A stretch of DNA of 64,000 nt from the NCBI GenBank assembly GCA_947650365.1, contig CANTAL010000026.1, positions 1,426,001 to 1,490,000 on the forward strand, read 5' to 3'. Position 1 is the first letter of the stretch; each line of letters begins with the position of its first letter. Below the pieces are notes generated by a model. The model was not told the DNA's origin and did not search any database. It saw only the letters and a program-made list of their open reading frames with translations. Of this stretch, positions 1 to 15,200 are shown piece by piece. Source of the DNA: Chamaelirium japonicum. Its lineage: Eukaryota > Streptophyta > Magnoliopsida > Liliales > Melanthiaceae. The position numbers and the translations under genes are program-made.

Positions 1-530
1 GAATTAATTAGAATGGATCGTACGAATGAATTAGAACGGATCCACCGAATGAGATAGAATGGATCATACGAATGAATTAGAATGGATCGTATGAATGAAT
101 TAGAATGGATCGTGCGAATGAATTAGAATGGATCATAGGAATGAATTAGAATGGATCGTGCAAATGAATTAGAATGGATACATTCATGCGAATGAATTAG
201 AATGGATCGTACGAACGAATTAGAATAGATCGTGCGAATGAATTAGAATGAGTCGTATGAATAAATTAGAATGGTTACATTCGTGCGATTGAATTAGAAT
301 TGATCGTACGAATGGATTAGAATGGATCGTACGAATGGATTAGAATGGAGCGTACGAATGAATTAGAATGGATCGTACAAATGAATTAGAAAGGTTACAT
401 TTGTAAGAATGAATTAGAATGGATCGTACGAATGAATTAGAATGGATCGTACGAATGGATTAGAATGGATCGGATCGTGCGAATGAATTAGAATGGATCG
501 TACGAATGGGTTAGAATGGATCGTACGAAT
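1..530 (+). repeat. F block
   Basis: F-oriented 23- and 28-bp monomers. It includes a GGATCC variant at 38 and a six-base slip (GGATCGGATCG) at 467. It ends where GGATCGTACG runs directly into AATGTAACC of the opposite orientation. Confidence 0.9.
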
Positions 531-806
531 GTAACCATTCTAATTCATTCGTACGATCCATTCTAATTCATTCGTATGATCCATTCTAATTCATTCCTAC
601 GATCTATTCTAATTCATTCGTACGATCCATTCTAATTCATTCGTATGATCCATTCTAACTCATTCGGTGGATCCATTCTAATTCATTCGCACGATCCATT
701 CTAATTCATTCGCACGAATGTATCCATTCTAATTCATTCGTACGATCCATTCTAATTCGTTTGCACGATCCATTCTAATTCATTCTCACGATCCATTCTA
801 ATTCAT
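531..806 (-). repeat. R block
   Basis: Twelve or so R monomers with the CGGTGGATCC variant at 669. It ends at ATTCATAAGAATGG, one of the few strand switches that lie outside the CGTACG core. Confidence 0.9.
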
Positions 807-1080
807 AAGAATGGATCGTACGAATGAATTAGAATGGATCGTGCGAATGAATTAGATTGAATCGTACGAATATACTAGAATGGATACATTCGTGTGAATG
901 AATTAGAATGGATCGTACGAATGAATTAGAATGGATCGTGCGAATGAATTAGAATGGATACATTCGTGCGAATGAATTAGAATGGATCGTACGAATGAAT
1001 TAGAATGGATCGTGCGAATGAATTAGAATGGATACAATCTAGCGAATGAATTAGAATGGATCATAGGAATGAATTAGAAT
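807..1080 (+). repeat. F block
   Basis: Short F run in which 28-bp monomers are frequent. The switch at its end joins TTAGAAT to GATCCTTTC, so F monomer bases 11-15 abut the R form outside the core. Confidence 0.88.
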
Positions 1081-1308
1081 GATCCTTTCTAATTTATTCG
1101 TACGATCCATTCTAATTCATTCGTACGATCCATTCTAATTCATTCGCTTGAATGTATCCATTCTAATTCATTCGCACGATCCATACTAATTCATTCGTAC
1201 GATCCATTCTAATTCATTCGCACGAATGTATCCATTCTAATGCATTCATACGTTTCATTCTAATTCATTCGCACGATCCATTCTAATTCATTCGTACGAT
1301 CCATTCCT
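1081..1308 (-). repeat. R block
   Basis: Short R run. It ends CCATTCCTATGAATTAG, a rare joint that is matched at 9744 in the second higher-order copy (CCATTCTTATGAATTAG). Confidence 0.88.
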
Positions 1309-4000
1309 ATGAATTAGAATGGATCTTACGAATGGATTAGAATGGATCGTACGAATGAATTAGAATGGATCGTACGAATGAATTATAATGGATCGTACGA
1401 ATGAATTAGAATGGATACATTCGAGCGAATGAATTAGAATAGATCGTACGAATGAATTAGAATGGATCATAGGAATGAATTAGAATGGATCGTGCAAATG
1501 AATTAGAATGGTTACATTCGTGCGAATGAATTAGAATGGATCATAGGAATGAATTAGAATGGATCGTACGAATGAATTAGAATGGTTACATTCGTGCGAA
1601 TGAATTAGAATGGATCGTACGAATGGATTAGAATGGATCGTACGAATGGATTAGAATGGATCGTACGAATGGATTAGAATGGATCGTACAAATGAATTAG
1701 AAAGGTTACATTTGTAAGAATGAATTAGAATGGATCGTACGAATGTATTAGAATGGATCGTACGAATGAATTAGAATGGATCGTACGAATGAATTAAAAT
1801 GGATCGTAGGAATGAATTAGAATGGATCGTACAAATGAATTAGAATGGATCGTACGAATGAATTAGAATGGATCGTACGAAAGAATTAGAATGGATCGTA
1901 TGAATGAAGTAGAATGGATCGTACGAATGGATTAGAATGGATCGTACGAATGGATCATGCGAATGAATTAGAATGGATCATACGAATGCATTAGAATCGA
2001 TCGTACGAATGAATTAGAATGGATACATTCGTGCGAAAGAATTAGAATGGATTGTGCGAATGAATTAGAATGGATTGTGGGAATGAATTAGAATGGATCG
2101 TGCGAATGAATTAGAATGTAGCGTATGAATGAATAAGAATGGTTCGTACGAATGAATTAGAATGGATACATTCGAGCGAATGAATTAGAATGGATTAGAA
2201 TGGATCGTACGAATGAATTAGAATAGATCGTACGAATGAATTAGAATGGATCGTACGAATGAATTAGAATGGATCGTACGAATGAATTAGAAAGGTTCCA
2301 TTCGTGAGAATGAATTAGAATGGATCGTACAAATGAATTAGAATGGATCACGCGAATGGATTAGAATGGATCGTACGAATGGATTAGAATGGATCGAACG
2401 AATGAATTAGAATGGATCATGCGAATGAATTAGAATGGATCGTACGCATGAATTAGAATGGATCGTACGAATGAATTAGAATGGATACATTCGAGCGAAT
2501 GAATTAGAATGGATCGTACGAATGAATTAGAATGGATCATAGGAATGAATTAGAATGGATCGTGCAAATGAATTAGAATGGATACATTCGTGTGAATGAA
2601 TTAGAATGGATCGTAGGAATGAATTAGAATGGATCGTACGAATGAATTAGAATGGTTACATTCGTGCGAATGAATTAGAATGGATCGTACGAATGGATTA
2701 GAATGGATCGTACGAATGGATTAGAATGGATCGTACGAATGAATTAGAATGGATCGTACAAATGAATTAGAAAGGTTACATTTGTGAGAATGAATTAGAA
2801 TGGATCGTACAAATGAATTAGAAAGGTTACATTTGTGAGAATGAATTAGAATTGATCGTACGAATAATGGATCGTACAAATGAATTAGAATGGATCATGC
2901 AAATGAATTAGAAAGGTTACATTCGTGAGAATGAATTAGAATGGATCGTACGAATGAATTAGAATGGATCATGCGAATGAATTTGAATGGATCGTACGAA
3001 TCAATAAGAATGGATCGTAGGAATGAATTAGAATGGATCATACGAATGAATTAGAATGGATCGTGCGAATGAATTAGAATGGATACATTTGTCTGAATGA
3101 ATTAGAATGAATCATGCGAATGAATTAGAATGGATCATACGAATGAATTAGAATGGATCCACCGAATGAGTTAGAATGGATCATACGAATGAATTAGAAT
3201 GGATCGTACGAATGAATTAGAATGGATCGTACGAATGAATTAGAATGGATCATACGAATGAATTAGAATGGAGCGTACGAATGAACTAGAATGGATACAT
3301 TTGTGCGAATGAATTAGAATGGATCATATGAATGAATTAGAATGGATCGTGCGAATGAATTAGAATGGAGCGTACAAATGAACTAGAATGGATACATTCG
3401 TACAAATGAATTAGAATGGAATGGATCGTGCGAATGAATTAGAATGGATCGTGCGAATGAATTAGATAGGTTACATTCGTGAGAATGAATTAGAATGGAT
3501 CGTACGAATGAATTAGAATGGATCATGCGAATGAATTTGAATGGATCGTATGAATGAATAAGAATGGATCGTACGAATGAATTAGAATGGATACATTCGA
3601 GCGAATGAATTAGAATAGATCGTAGGAATGAATTAGAATGGATCATACGAATGAATTAGAATGGATCGTGCAAATGAATTAGAATGGATTGTTCGAATGA
3701 ATTAGAATGGATACATTCGTGCGAATGAATTAGAATGGATCATAGGAATGAATTAGAATGGATCGTACGAATGAATTAGAATGGATCGTACGAATAGATT
3801 AGAATGGATCGTACGAATGGATTAGAATGGATCGTACGAATGAATTAGAATGGATCGTACAAATGGAATAGAATGGATCGTACGAATGAATTAGAATGGA
3901 TCGTGCGAATGAATTTGAATAGATCGTACGAATGAATTAGAATGGATCATATGAACGAATTAGAATGGATCGTAAGAATGAATTAGAATGGATACATTTG
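1309..4000 (+). repeat. F block, 2.7 kb
   Basis: Continuous F array. Local oddities are a partial-monomer expansion (GGATTAGAAT) near 2176-2205, a truncated monomer CGAATAATGG at 2861, repeated AAAGGTTACATTTGTGAG monomers, a GGATCCACC variant at 3155, and a module at 3383-3646 that recurs in both orientations across the window. It ends GATACATTTGTACGATCC, a core switch. Confidence 0.92.
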
Positions 4001-5340
4001 TACGATCCATTCTAATTCATTCGTACCATTCTAGTTCATTCATACAATCCATTCTAATTCATTTGCACGATCCATTCTAATTCATTCCTATGATCCCTTC
4101 TAATTCATTCGTACGATCCATTCTAATTCATTCGCACGAATGTATCCATTCTAATTAATTCGTACGATCCATTCTAATTCATTCATATGATCCATTATTA
4201 TCAATTCGTACGATCCATTCTAATTCATTCCTACGATCCATTCTAATTCATTCGCACGAATGTATCCATTCTAATTCATTTGCACGATCCATTCTAATTC
4301 ATTCCTATGATCCATTCTAATTCATTCGTACGATCCATTCTAATTCGTTCATATGATCCATTCTAATTCATACGTACGATCCATTCTAATTCGTTCGCAC
4401 GATCCATTCTAATTCATTCGCATGATCCATTCTAATTCTTTCATATGATCCATTCTAATTCATTCGCACGAATGTATCCATTCTAGTTCATTCGTACACT
4501 CCATTCTAATTCATTCGTACGCTCCATTCTTATTCATCGCATAAATGTATCCATTCTAACTCATTCGTAATATCCATTCTAATTCATTCGCACGATCGAT
4601 TCTAATTCATTCGTATGATCCATTCTAATTCAATCGTACGATCCATTCTAATTCTTTCGTACGATCTATTCTAATTCATTCGCACGATCTATTCTAATTC
4701 ATTCGTACAATCCAGTCTAATTCATTCGTATGATCCATTCTAATTCATTCGTACGATTCATTCTAATTCATTCGTATGATCCATTCTAATTCATTCGCAC
4801 GAATGTATCCATTCTAATTCATTCGTACAATCCATTCTAATTCATTCGCACGATCCATTCTAATTCATTCGTATGATCCATTCTAATTCATTCCTACGAT
4901 CTATTCTAATTCATTCGCTCGAATGTATCCTTTCTAATTCATTTGTACGATCCATTCTAATTCATTCGTACGATCCATTCTAATTCATTTGGACGAATGT
5001 ATCCATTCTAATTCATCCGCACGATCCATTCTAATTCATTCCTACGATCCATTCTAATTCATTCGCACGAATGTATCCATTCTAATGCATTCGTACGATC
5101 CATTCTAATTCATTCGTACGATCCATTCTAATCCATTCGTACGATCCATTCTAATTCATTCTCACAAATGTAACCTTTCTAATTCATTCGTACGATCCAT
5201 TCTAATTCATTCGTACGATTCATTCTAATCCATTCGTACGATCCATTCTAATCCATTCGCACGAATGTAACCATTCTAATTCATTCGTACGATCCATTCT
5301 AATTCAGTTCTACGATCCATTCTAATTTATTTGCACGAAT

Positions 5341-6810
5341 ATACGATCCATTCTAATTCATTCGCACAAATGTATCCATTCTAATTCATTCGTACGATCC
5401 ATTCTAATTCATTCGTATGATCTATTCTAATTCATTCGCACGAATGTAACCATTCTAATTCATTCGCACGACCCATTCTAATTTTCATTCATACAATCTA
5501 TTCTAATTCATTCGCACGAATGTATCCCTTCTAATTCATTCGCACAATCCAATATAATTCCAACGTACGATCCATTCTAATTCATTCACATGATGTATTC
5601 TAATTCATTCGTATGTATCCATTCTAATTCATTCCATTCTAATTAATTCGCACAAATGTATCCATTCTAATTCATTCGTACGATCTATTCTAATTCATTC
5701 GCACGAATGTATCCATTCTAATTCATTCGTACGATCCATTCTAACCCATTCAGTGGATCCATTCTATTTCATTCGTACGATCCATTCTAATCCATTCTAA
5801 TTCATTTGCACAATCCATTTTAATTCATTTGTATGATCCATTCAAATTCATTTGCATGATCCATTCTAATTCATTCGTACGATCCATTCTAATTCATTCT
5901 CACGAATGTAACCTTTCTAATTCATTTGTATGATCCATTCAAATTCATTCGTACGATCCATTCTAATCCATTCGTACGATCCATTCTAATCCATTCGTAC
6001 GATCCATTCTAATTCACTCGTACAATCCATTCTAATTCATTCGTACGATTCATTCTAATTCATTCCTACGTACGATCCATTCTAATTCATTCGTACGATC
6101 CATTCTAATTCGTTCATACGATCCATTCTAATTCATTCTCATGAATGTAACCTTTCTAATTCATTCGTACGATCCATTCTAATTCATTCGCACGAATCCA
6201 TTTTAATTCATTCGCATGAATCCATTCTAATTCATTCGTACGATCCATTCTAAGTCATTCGTATGATCCATTCTAACTCATTCGGTGGATCCATTCTAAT
6301 TCATTCGTACGATCCATTCTAATTCATTCGCACGATCCATTCTAACTCATTCGTACGATCCATTCTAATTCATTTGTACAATCCATTCTAATTTATTTGC
6401 ATGAATATACAATCCATTCTAATTTATTAGCACGATCCATTCTGATTCATTCGTACGATGCATTCTTATTCATTGATACGATCCATTCTAATTCATTCGC
6501 ACGATCCATTCTAATTCGTTCGCTCGAATGTGTCCATTCTAATTCATTCGTACGATCCATTCTAATTCGTTCATACCATCCATTCTAATCCGTTCGTACG
6601 ATCCATTCTAATTCGTTCGTACGATCCATTCTTATTCATTCGTACGATCCATTCTAATTCATTCGCACGATCCATTCTAATTCATTCGAATGATCCATTC
6701 TTATTCATTCCTACAATCTATTCTAATTCATTCGCATGATCCATTCTAATTCATTCGTTCGATCCATTCTAATTCATTCGTATGATCCATTGTAATTTAT
6801 TTGCATGAAT
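5341..6810 (-). repeat. Internal 1.4-1.5-kb duplication, unit 1
   Basis: Inside the R block of copy 1, rare marks recur in the same order further on: ATACGATCC after a TTATTTGC monomer (5341 and 6811), ATTTTCATTC (5481 and 6951), CCTACGTACG (6065 and 7579) and ATTTATTTGC (6391 and 7764). Offsets run from 1373 to 1514 bp because monomers were gained and lost. Higher-order copy 2 carries a single version of the ATTTTCATTC-to-GGTGGATCC stretch near 13.8-14.1 kb. Confidence 0.75.
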
Positions 6811-8280
6811 ATACGATCCATTCTAATTCATTCGCACAAATGTATCCATTCTAATTCATTCGTACGATCCATTCTAATTCATTCGTATGATCTATTCTAA
6901 TTCATTCGCACGAATGTAACCATTCTAATTCATTCGCACGATCCATTCTAATTTTCATTCATCCGATCTATTCTAATTCATTCGCACGAATGTATCCATT
7001 CTAATTCATTCGCACAATCCAATCTAATTCAAACATACGATCCATTCTAATTCATTCACATGATGTATTCTAATTCATTCGTATGTATCCATTCTAATTC
7101 ATTCGTACGATCCATTCTAATTAATTCGCACAAATGTATCCATTCTAATTCATTCGTACGATCCATTCTAATTCATTCGCACGAATGTATCCATTCTAAT
7201 TCATTCGTACGATCCATTCTAACCCATTCGGTGGATCCATTCTAATTCATTCGTACGATCCATTCTAATCCATTCTAATTCATTCGCACGATTTATTCGT
7301 ACGATCCATTCTAATTCATTCGCACGATCCATTCTAATTCATTTGTACGATCCATTCAAATTCATTCGCATGATCCATTCTAATTCATTCGTACGATCCA
7401 TTCTAATTCATTCTCACGAATGTAACCTTTCTAATTCATTTGTATGATCCATTCTAATTCATTCGTACGATCCATTCTAATCCATTCGTACGATCCATTC
7501 TAATCCATTCGTACGATCCATTCTAATTCATTCGTACAATCCATTCTAATTCATTCGTACGATTCATTATAATTCATTCCTACGTACGATCTATTCTAAT
7601 TCATTCGTACGATTCATTCTAATTCATTCCTACGTACGATCCATTCTAACTCATTCGGTAGATCCATTCTAATTCATTCGTACGATCCATTCTAATTCAT
7701 TCGCACGATCCATTCTAACTCATTCGCACGATCCATTCTAATTCATTTGTACGATCCATTCTAATTTATTTGCACGAATATACGATCCATTCTAATTCAT
7801 TCGCACGATCCATTCTAATTTATTTGTACGATCCATTCTTATTCATTCATACGATCCATTCTAATTCATTCGCACAATCCATTCTAATTCATTCGTACGA
7901 TCCATTCTAATTCATTCGTATGATCCATTCTAACTCATTCCTACGATCTATTCTAATTAATTTGCTCGAATGTATCCATTTTAATTCATTAGTACGATCC
8001 TTCCTAATCCATTCGTACGATCCATTCTAATTCATTCTCACGAATATAACCTTTCTAATTCATTTGTATGATCCATTCTAATTCATTCGTACGATCCATT
8101 CTAATTCATTCGCACGAATCCATTCTAATTCATTCACACAATCCATTCTAATTCATTCGTACGATCCATTCTAATTCATTCGTATGATCCATTCTAACTC
8201 ATTCGGTGGATCCATTCTAATTCATTCGTACGATCCATTCTAATTTATTCGCACGATCCATTCTAATTCATTCGCACAAA
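6811..8280 (-). repeat. Internal 1.4-1.5-kb duplication, unit 2
   Basis: Second unit of the duplication that starts at 5341. The CATTCACATGATG and GTATGTATCC variants near 7065-7090 pair with those near 5585-5615. The right edge is placed by adding the offset and is approximate. Confidence 0.65.
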
Positions 8281-8470
8281 TGTATCCATTCTAATTCATT
8301 CGTACGATCCATTCTAATTCATTCGCTCGAATGTATCCATTCTAATTCATTTGCACGATCGATTCTAATTCATTCCTATGATCCATTCTAATTCATTCGC
8401 ACGATCCATTCTAATTCATTCGTACGATCCATTCTAATTCATTCACACGATCCATTCTAATTCATTTGTA

Positions 8471-9046
8471 CGAACAAATTAGAATGGATCGTACGAATGA
8501 ATTAGAATGGATCGTATGAATGAATTAGAATGGATTGTACGAATGAATTAGAATGGATCCACCGAATGAGTTAGAATGGATCATACGAATGAATTAGAAT
8601 GGATCGTATGAATGAATTAGAATGGATCGTGCGAATGAATTAGAATGGATCATAGGAATGAATTAGAATGGATCGTGCAAATGAATTAGAATGGATACAT
8701 TCGTGCGAATGAATTAGAACGGATCGTACGAACGAATTAGAATGGATCGTGCGAATGAATTAGAATGAATCGTACGAATGAATTAGAATGGTTACATTCG
8801 TGCGAATGAATTAGAATGGATCGTACGAATGGATTAGAATGGATCGTACGAATGGATTAGAATGGAGCGTACGAATGAATTAGAATGGATCGTATAAATG
8901 AATTAGAAAGGTTACATTTGTGAGAATGAATTAGAATAGATCGTACGAATGAATTAGAATGGATCGTACGAATGAATTAGAATGGATCGGATCGTGCGAA
9001 TGAATTAGAATGGATCGTACGAATGGATTAGAATGGATCGTACGAA
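8471..9046 (+). repeat. F block
   Basis: Counterpart of block 1-530, with the GGATCC variant at 8555 and the GGATCGGATCG slip at 8984. Confidence 0.9.
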
Positions 9047-9249
9047 TGTAACCATTCTAATTCATTCGTACGATCCATTCTAATTCATTCGTATGATCCA
9101 TTCTAATTCATTCCTACGATCTATTCTAATTCATTCGTACGATCCATTCTAATTCATTCGCACGATCCATTCTAATTCATTCGTACGATCCATTCTAATT
9201 CATTCGCACGATCCATTCTAATTCATTCTCACGATCCATTCTAATTCAT
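9047..9249 (-). repeat. R block
   Basis: Counterpart of 531-806 but three monomers shorter; it lacks the GGTGGATCC monomer. It ends at the same non-core ATTCATAAGAATGG joint. Confidence 0.9.
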
Positions 9250-9521
9250 AAGAATGGATCGTACGAATGAATTAGAATGGATCGTGCGAATGAATTAGAA
9301 TGAATCGTACGAATATATTAGAATAGATACATTCGTGTGAATGAATTAGAATGGATCGTACGAATGAATTAGAATGGTTCGTGCGAATGAATTAGAATGG
9401 ATACATTCGTGCGAATGAATTAGAATGGATCGTACGAATGAATTAGAATGGATCGTGCGAATGAATTAGAATGGATACATTCGAGCGAATGAATTAGAAT
9501 AGGTCGTAGGAATGTATTAGA
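9250..9521 (+). repeat. F block
   Basis: Counterpart of 807-1080. The terminal joint reads TTAGAACGATCC and differs slightly from copy 1. Confidence 0.88.
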
Positions 9522-9751
9522 ACGATCCATTCTAATTTATTCGTACGATCCATTCTAATTCATTCGTACGATCCATTCTAATTCATTCGCTCAAATGTAT
9601 CCATTCTAATTCATTTGCCCGATCCATTCTAATTCATTCGTACGATCCATTCTAATTCATTCGCACGAATGTATCCATTCTAATGCATTCGTACGATTCA
9701 TTCTAATTCATTCACACGATCCATTCTAATTCATTCGTACGATCCATTCTT
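9522..9751 (-). repeat. R block
   Basis: Counterpart of 1081-1308, ending CCATTCTTATGAATTAG. Confidence 0.88.
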
Positions 9752-12200
9752 ATGAATTAGAATGGATCTTACGAATGGATTAGAATGGATCGTACGAATG
9801 AATTAGAATGGATCGTACGAATGAATTAGAATGGATACAATCGAGCGAATAAATTAGAATAGATCGTACGAATGAATTAGAATGGATCATAGGAATGAAT
9901 TAGAATGGATCGTGCAAATGAATTAGAATGGATATATTCGTGCGAATGAATTAGAATGGATCGTAGGAATGAAATAGAATGGATCGTACGAATGAATTAG
10001 AATGGTTACATTCGTGCGAATGAATTAGAATGGATCGTACGAATGGATTAGAATGGATCGTACGAATGAATTAGAAAGGTTACATTTGTGAGAATGAATT
10101 AGAATGGATCGTACGAATGGATTAGAATGGATCGTATGAATGAATTAAAATGGATCGTAGGAATGAATTAGAATGGATCATACAAATGAATTAGAATGGA
10201 TCGTACGAACGAATCAGAATGGATCATACGAACGAATTAGAATAGATCGTATGAATGAATTAGAATGGATCGTACGAATGGATTAGAATGGATCGTACGA
10301 TTGGATCATGCGAATGAATTAGAATGGATCATATGAATGAATTAGAATCGATCATACGAATGAATTAGAATAGATACATTCGTGCGAAAGAATTAGAATG
10401 GATTGTGCGATTGAATTAGAACGGATTGTGCGAATGAATTAGAATAGATCGTGCGAATGAATTAGAATGGATCGTATGAATGAATATGAATGGATCGTAC
10501 GAATGAATTAGAATGGATACATTCGAGCGAATGAATTAGAATGGATTAGAATGGATCGTACGAATGAATTAGAATGGATCGTACGAATGAATTAGAAAGG
10601 TTACATTCGTGAGAATGAATTAGATTGGATCGTACGAATGAATTAGAATGGATCATGCGAATGGATTAGAATGGATCGTACGAATGGATTAGAATGGATC
10701 GAACGAATGAATTAGAATGGATCGTGCGAATGAATTAGAATGGATAGTACGAATGAATTAGAATGGATCGTACGAATGAATTAGAATGGATACATTCGAG
10801 CGAATGAATTAGAATAGATCGTACGAATGAATTAGAATGGATCATAGGAATGAATTAGAATGGATCGTGCAAAGGAATTAGAATGGATACATTCGTGCGA
10901 ATGAATTAGAATGGATTATAGGAATGAATTAGAATGGATCGTACGAATGAATAAGAATGGTTACATTCATGCGAATGAATTAGAATGGATCGTACGAATG
11001 GATTAGAATGGATCGTACGAATGGATTAGAATGGATCGTACGAATGAATTAGAATGGATCGTACAAATGAATTAGAAAGGTTACATTTGTGAGAATGAAT
11101 TAGAATGGATCGTACGAATAATGGATCGTACGAATGAATTAGAATGGATCATGCAGATGAATTAGAAAGGTTACATTCGTGAGAATGAATTAGAATGGAT
11201 CGTACGAGTGAATTAGAATGGATCATGCGAATGAATTTGAATGGATCGTACGAATGAATAAGAATGGATCGTAGGAATGAATTAGATTGGATCATACGAA
11301 TGAATTAGAATGGATCGTACGAATGAATTAGAATGGATACATTCGTGCGAATGAATTAGAATGGATCGTGCGAATGAATTAGAATGGATCCACCGAATGA
11401 GTTAGAATGGATCATACGAATGAATTAGAATGGGTCGTACGAATGAATTAGAATGGATCGTATGAATGAATTAGAATGGATCATACGAATGAATTAGAAT
11501 GGAGCATACGAATGAACTAGAATGGTTACATTCGTGCGAATGAATTAGAATGGATCATACGAATGAAATAGAATGGATCGTGCGAATGAATTAGAATGGA
11601 GCGTACGAATGAACTAGAATGGATACATTCGTACAAATGAATTAGAATGGAATGGATCGTGCGAATGAATTAGAATGGATTATGCGAATGAATTAGAAAG
11701 GTTACATTCGTGAGAATGAATTAGAATGGATCGTACGAATGAATTAGAATGGATCATGCGAATGAATTTGAATGGATCGTACGAATGAATAAGAATGGAT
11801 CGTACGAATGAATTAGAATGGATACATTCGAGCGAATGAATTAGAATAGATCGTAGGAATGAATTAGAATGGATCATACGAATAAATTAGAATGGATCGT
11901 GCAAATGAATTAGAATGGATTATTTGAATGAATTAGAATGGATCATACGAATGAATTAGAATGGATCGTACGAATGGATAAGAATGGATCATATGAATGG
12001 ATTAGAATGGATCGTACGAATGGATTAGAATGGATCGTACGAATGAATTAGAATGGATCGTACGAATGGAATAGAATGGATCGTACGAATGAATTACAAT
12101 GGATCGTGCGAATGAATTTGAATAGATCGTACGAATGAATTAGAATGGATCATATGAACAAATTAGAATGGATCGTATGAATGAATTAGAATGGATACAT
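9752..12200 (+). repeat. F block, 2.4 kb
   Basis: Counterpart of 1309-4000, about 240 bp shorter. It shares the CGAATAATGG truncation (11115), the GGATCCACC variant (11386) and the recurring module at 11680-11877. Confidence 0.92.
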
Positions 12201-15200
12201 TCGTACGATCCATTCTAATTCATTCGTACCATTCTAATTCATTCATACAATCCATTCTAATTCATTTGCACGATCCATTCTAATTCATTCCTATGATCCA
12301 TTCTAATTCATTCGTACGATCCATTCTAATTCATTCGCACGAATGTATCCATTCTAATTCATTCGTACGATCCATTCTTCTCCATTCGTACGATCCATTC
12401 TAATTCATTCCTACGGTCCATTCTAATTTATTCGCACGAATGTATGCATTCTAATTCATTTGCACGATCCATTCTAATTCATTCCTATGATCCATTGTAA
12501 TTCATTCGTACGATCCATTCTAATTCATTCGCTCGAATGTATCCATTCTAATTCATTCGTACGATCCATTCTAATTCGTTCATATGATCCATTCTAATTC
12601 GTTCGTACGATCCATTCTAATTCATTCGAACGAATGTATCCATTCTAATTCATTCCTATGATCCATTGTAATTCATTCGTACGATCCATTCTAATTCATT
12701 CGCTCGAATGTATCCATTCTAATTCATTCGTACGATCCATTCTAATTCGTTCATATGATCCATTCTAATTCTTTCATATGATCCATTCTAATTCATTCGC
12801 ACGAATGTATCCATTCTAGTTCATTCGTACGCTCCATTCTAATTCATTCTTGCGCTCCATTCTTATTCATCGCACAAATGTATCCATTCTAATTCATTCG
12901 TACGATCCATTCTAATTCATTCGTATGATCGATTGTAATTCATTCGTATGATCCATTCTAATTCAATCGTACGATCCATTCTAATTCTTTCGTACGATCT
13001 ATTCTAATTTATTCGCACGATCTATTCTAATTCATTCGTACAATCCAGTCTAATTCATTCGTATGATCCATTCTAATTCATTCGTACGATTCATTCTAAT
13101 TCATTCGTATGATCCATTCTAATTCATTCGCACAAATGTATCCATTCTAATTCATTTGTACAATCCATTCTAATTCATTCGCACGATCCATTCTAATTCA
13201 TTCGTATGATCCATTCTAATTCATTCCTACGATCTATTCTAATTCATTCGCTCGAATGTATACTTTCTAATTCATTTGTACGATCCATTCTAATTCATTC
13301 GTACGATCCATTCTAATTCATTTGTACGAATGTATCCATTCTAATTCATTCGCACGATCCATTCTAATTCATTCCTACGATCCATTCTAATTCATTCGCA
13401 CGAATGTATCCATTCAAATTCATTCGTACGATCCATTCTAATTCATTCGTACGATCCATTCTAATCCATTCGTACGATCCATTCTAATTCATTCTTACAA
13501 ATGTAACCTTTCTAATTCATTGTACGATCCATTCTAATCCATTCGTACGATCCATTCTAATCCATTCGTACGATCCATTCTAATTCATTCGCACGAATGT
13601 AACCATTCTAATTCATTCGTACGATCCATTCTAATTCATTCCTACGATCCATTCTAATTTATTTGCACGAATATACGATCCATTCTAATTCATTCGCACA
13701 AATGTATCCATTCTAATTCATTCGTACGATCCATTCTAATTCATTTGTATGATCTATTCTAATTCATTCGCACGAATGTAACCATTCTAATTCATTCGCA
13801 CGATCCATTCTAGTTTTCATTCATACGATCTATTCTAATTCATTCACACGAATGTATCCATTCTAATTCATTCGCACAATCCAATCTAATTCAAACGTAC
13901 GATCCATTCTAATTCATTCACATGATGTATTCTAATTCATTCGTATGTATCCATTCTAATTCATCCGTACGATCCATTCTAATTTATTCACACAAATGTA
14001 TCCATGCTAATTCATTCGTATGATCCATTCTAATTCATTCGCACGAATGTATCCATTCTAATTCATTCGTACGATCCATTCTAACCCATTCGGTGGATCC
14101 ATTCTAATTCATTCATACGATCCATTCTAATTCATTCGCGCGATTCATTCGTACGATCCATTCTAATTCATTCGCACGATCCATTCTAATTCATTTGTAC
14201 GATCCATTCAAATTTATTCGCATGATCCATTCTAATTCATTCGTACAATCCATTCTAATTCATTCTCACGAATGTAACCTTTTTAATTCATTTGTATGAT
14301 CCATTCTAATTCATTCGTACGATCCATTCTAATCCATTCATACGATCCATTCTAATCCATTCGTACGATCCATTCTAATCCATTCGTATGATCCATTCTA
14401 ATTCATTCGTACAATCCATTCTAATTCATTCGTATGATTCATTCTAATTCATTCCTACGTACGATCCATTCTAATTCATTCGCACGAATGTAACCATTCT
14501 AACTCATTCGTACGATCCATTCTAATTCGATCATACGATCCATTCTAATTCATTCTCACGAATGTAACCTTTCTAATTCATTTGTATGATCCATTCTAAT
14601 TCATTCGTACGATCCATTCTAATTCATTCGCACGAATCCATTCTCATTCATTCGCACAATCCATTCTAATTCATTCGTACGATCCATTCTAATTCATTCG
14701 TATGATCCATTCTAATTCATTCGCACAAATGTATCCATTCTAATTCATTCGTACGATCCAATCTAATTCATTCGTATGATCTATTCTAATTCATTCGCAC
14801 GAATGTAACCATTCTAATTCATTCGCACGATCCATTCTAATTTTCATTCATACGATCTATTCTAATTCATTCGCACGAATGTATCCATTCTAATTCATTC
14901 GTACGATCCATTCTAATTCATTCGTACGATCCATTCTAATTCATTCTCACAAATGTAACCTTTCTAATTCATTTGTGCGATCCATTCTAATTCATTCGTA
15001 CGATCCATTCTAATCCATTTGTACGATCCATTGTAATCTTTTCGTACGATCCATTCTAATTCATTCGCACGAATGTTTCCATTCTAATTCATTCGTACGA
15101 TCCATTCTAATCCATTCGTACGATCCATTCTAATCCATTCGTACGGTCCATTCTAATTCATTCGCACAAATGTATCCATTCTAATTCATTCGTACGATCC

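Larger units (their letters stand above)
1..8470. repeat. 8.4-kb higher-order repeat, copy 1 (left end cut by window)
   Basis: This segment has the block order F-R-F-R-F-R and recurs at 8471-15258 with the same rare variants in the same order. Matching marks are the GGATCCACC variant (38 and 8555), the GGATCGGATCG slip (467 and 8984), the AATGTAACC switch (offset 8517), the ATTCATAAGAATGG switch (801 and 9244, offset 8443), the CGAATAATGG deletion (2861 and 11115, offset 8254), GGATCCACC (3155 and 11386, offset 8231) and TATTCATCGC (4531 and 12864, offset 8333). The changing offset records small gains and losses of whole monomers. Confidence 0.88.
4001..8470 (-). repeat. R block, 4.5 kb
   Basis: Among the longest R runs. 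It carries the ACGCTCC / TTATTCATCGC module near 4480-4560, two ATTTTCATTC monomers (5481 and 6951) and GGATCC variants at 5755, 6287, 7233 and 8208. Monomers joined by GAATGTATCC (28 bp) are interspersed throughout. It ends at a core switch, CATTTGTACGAAC. Confidence 0.92.
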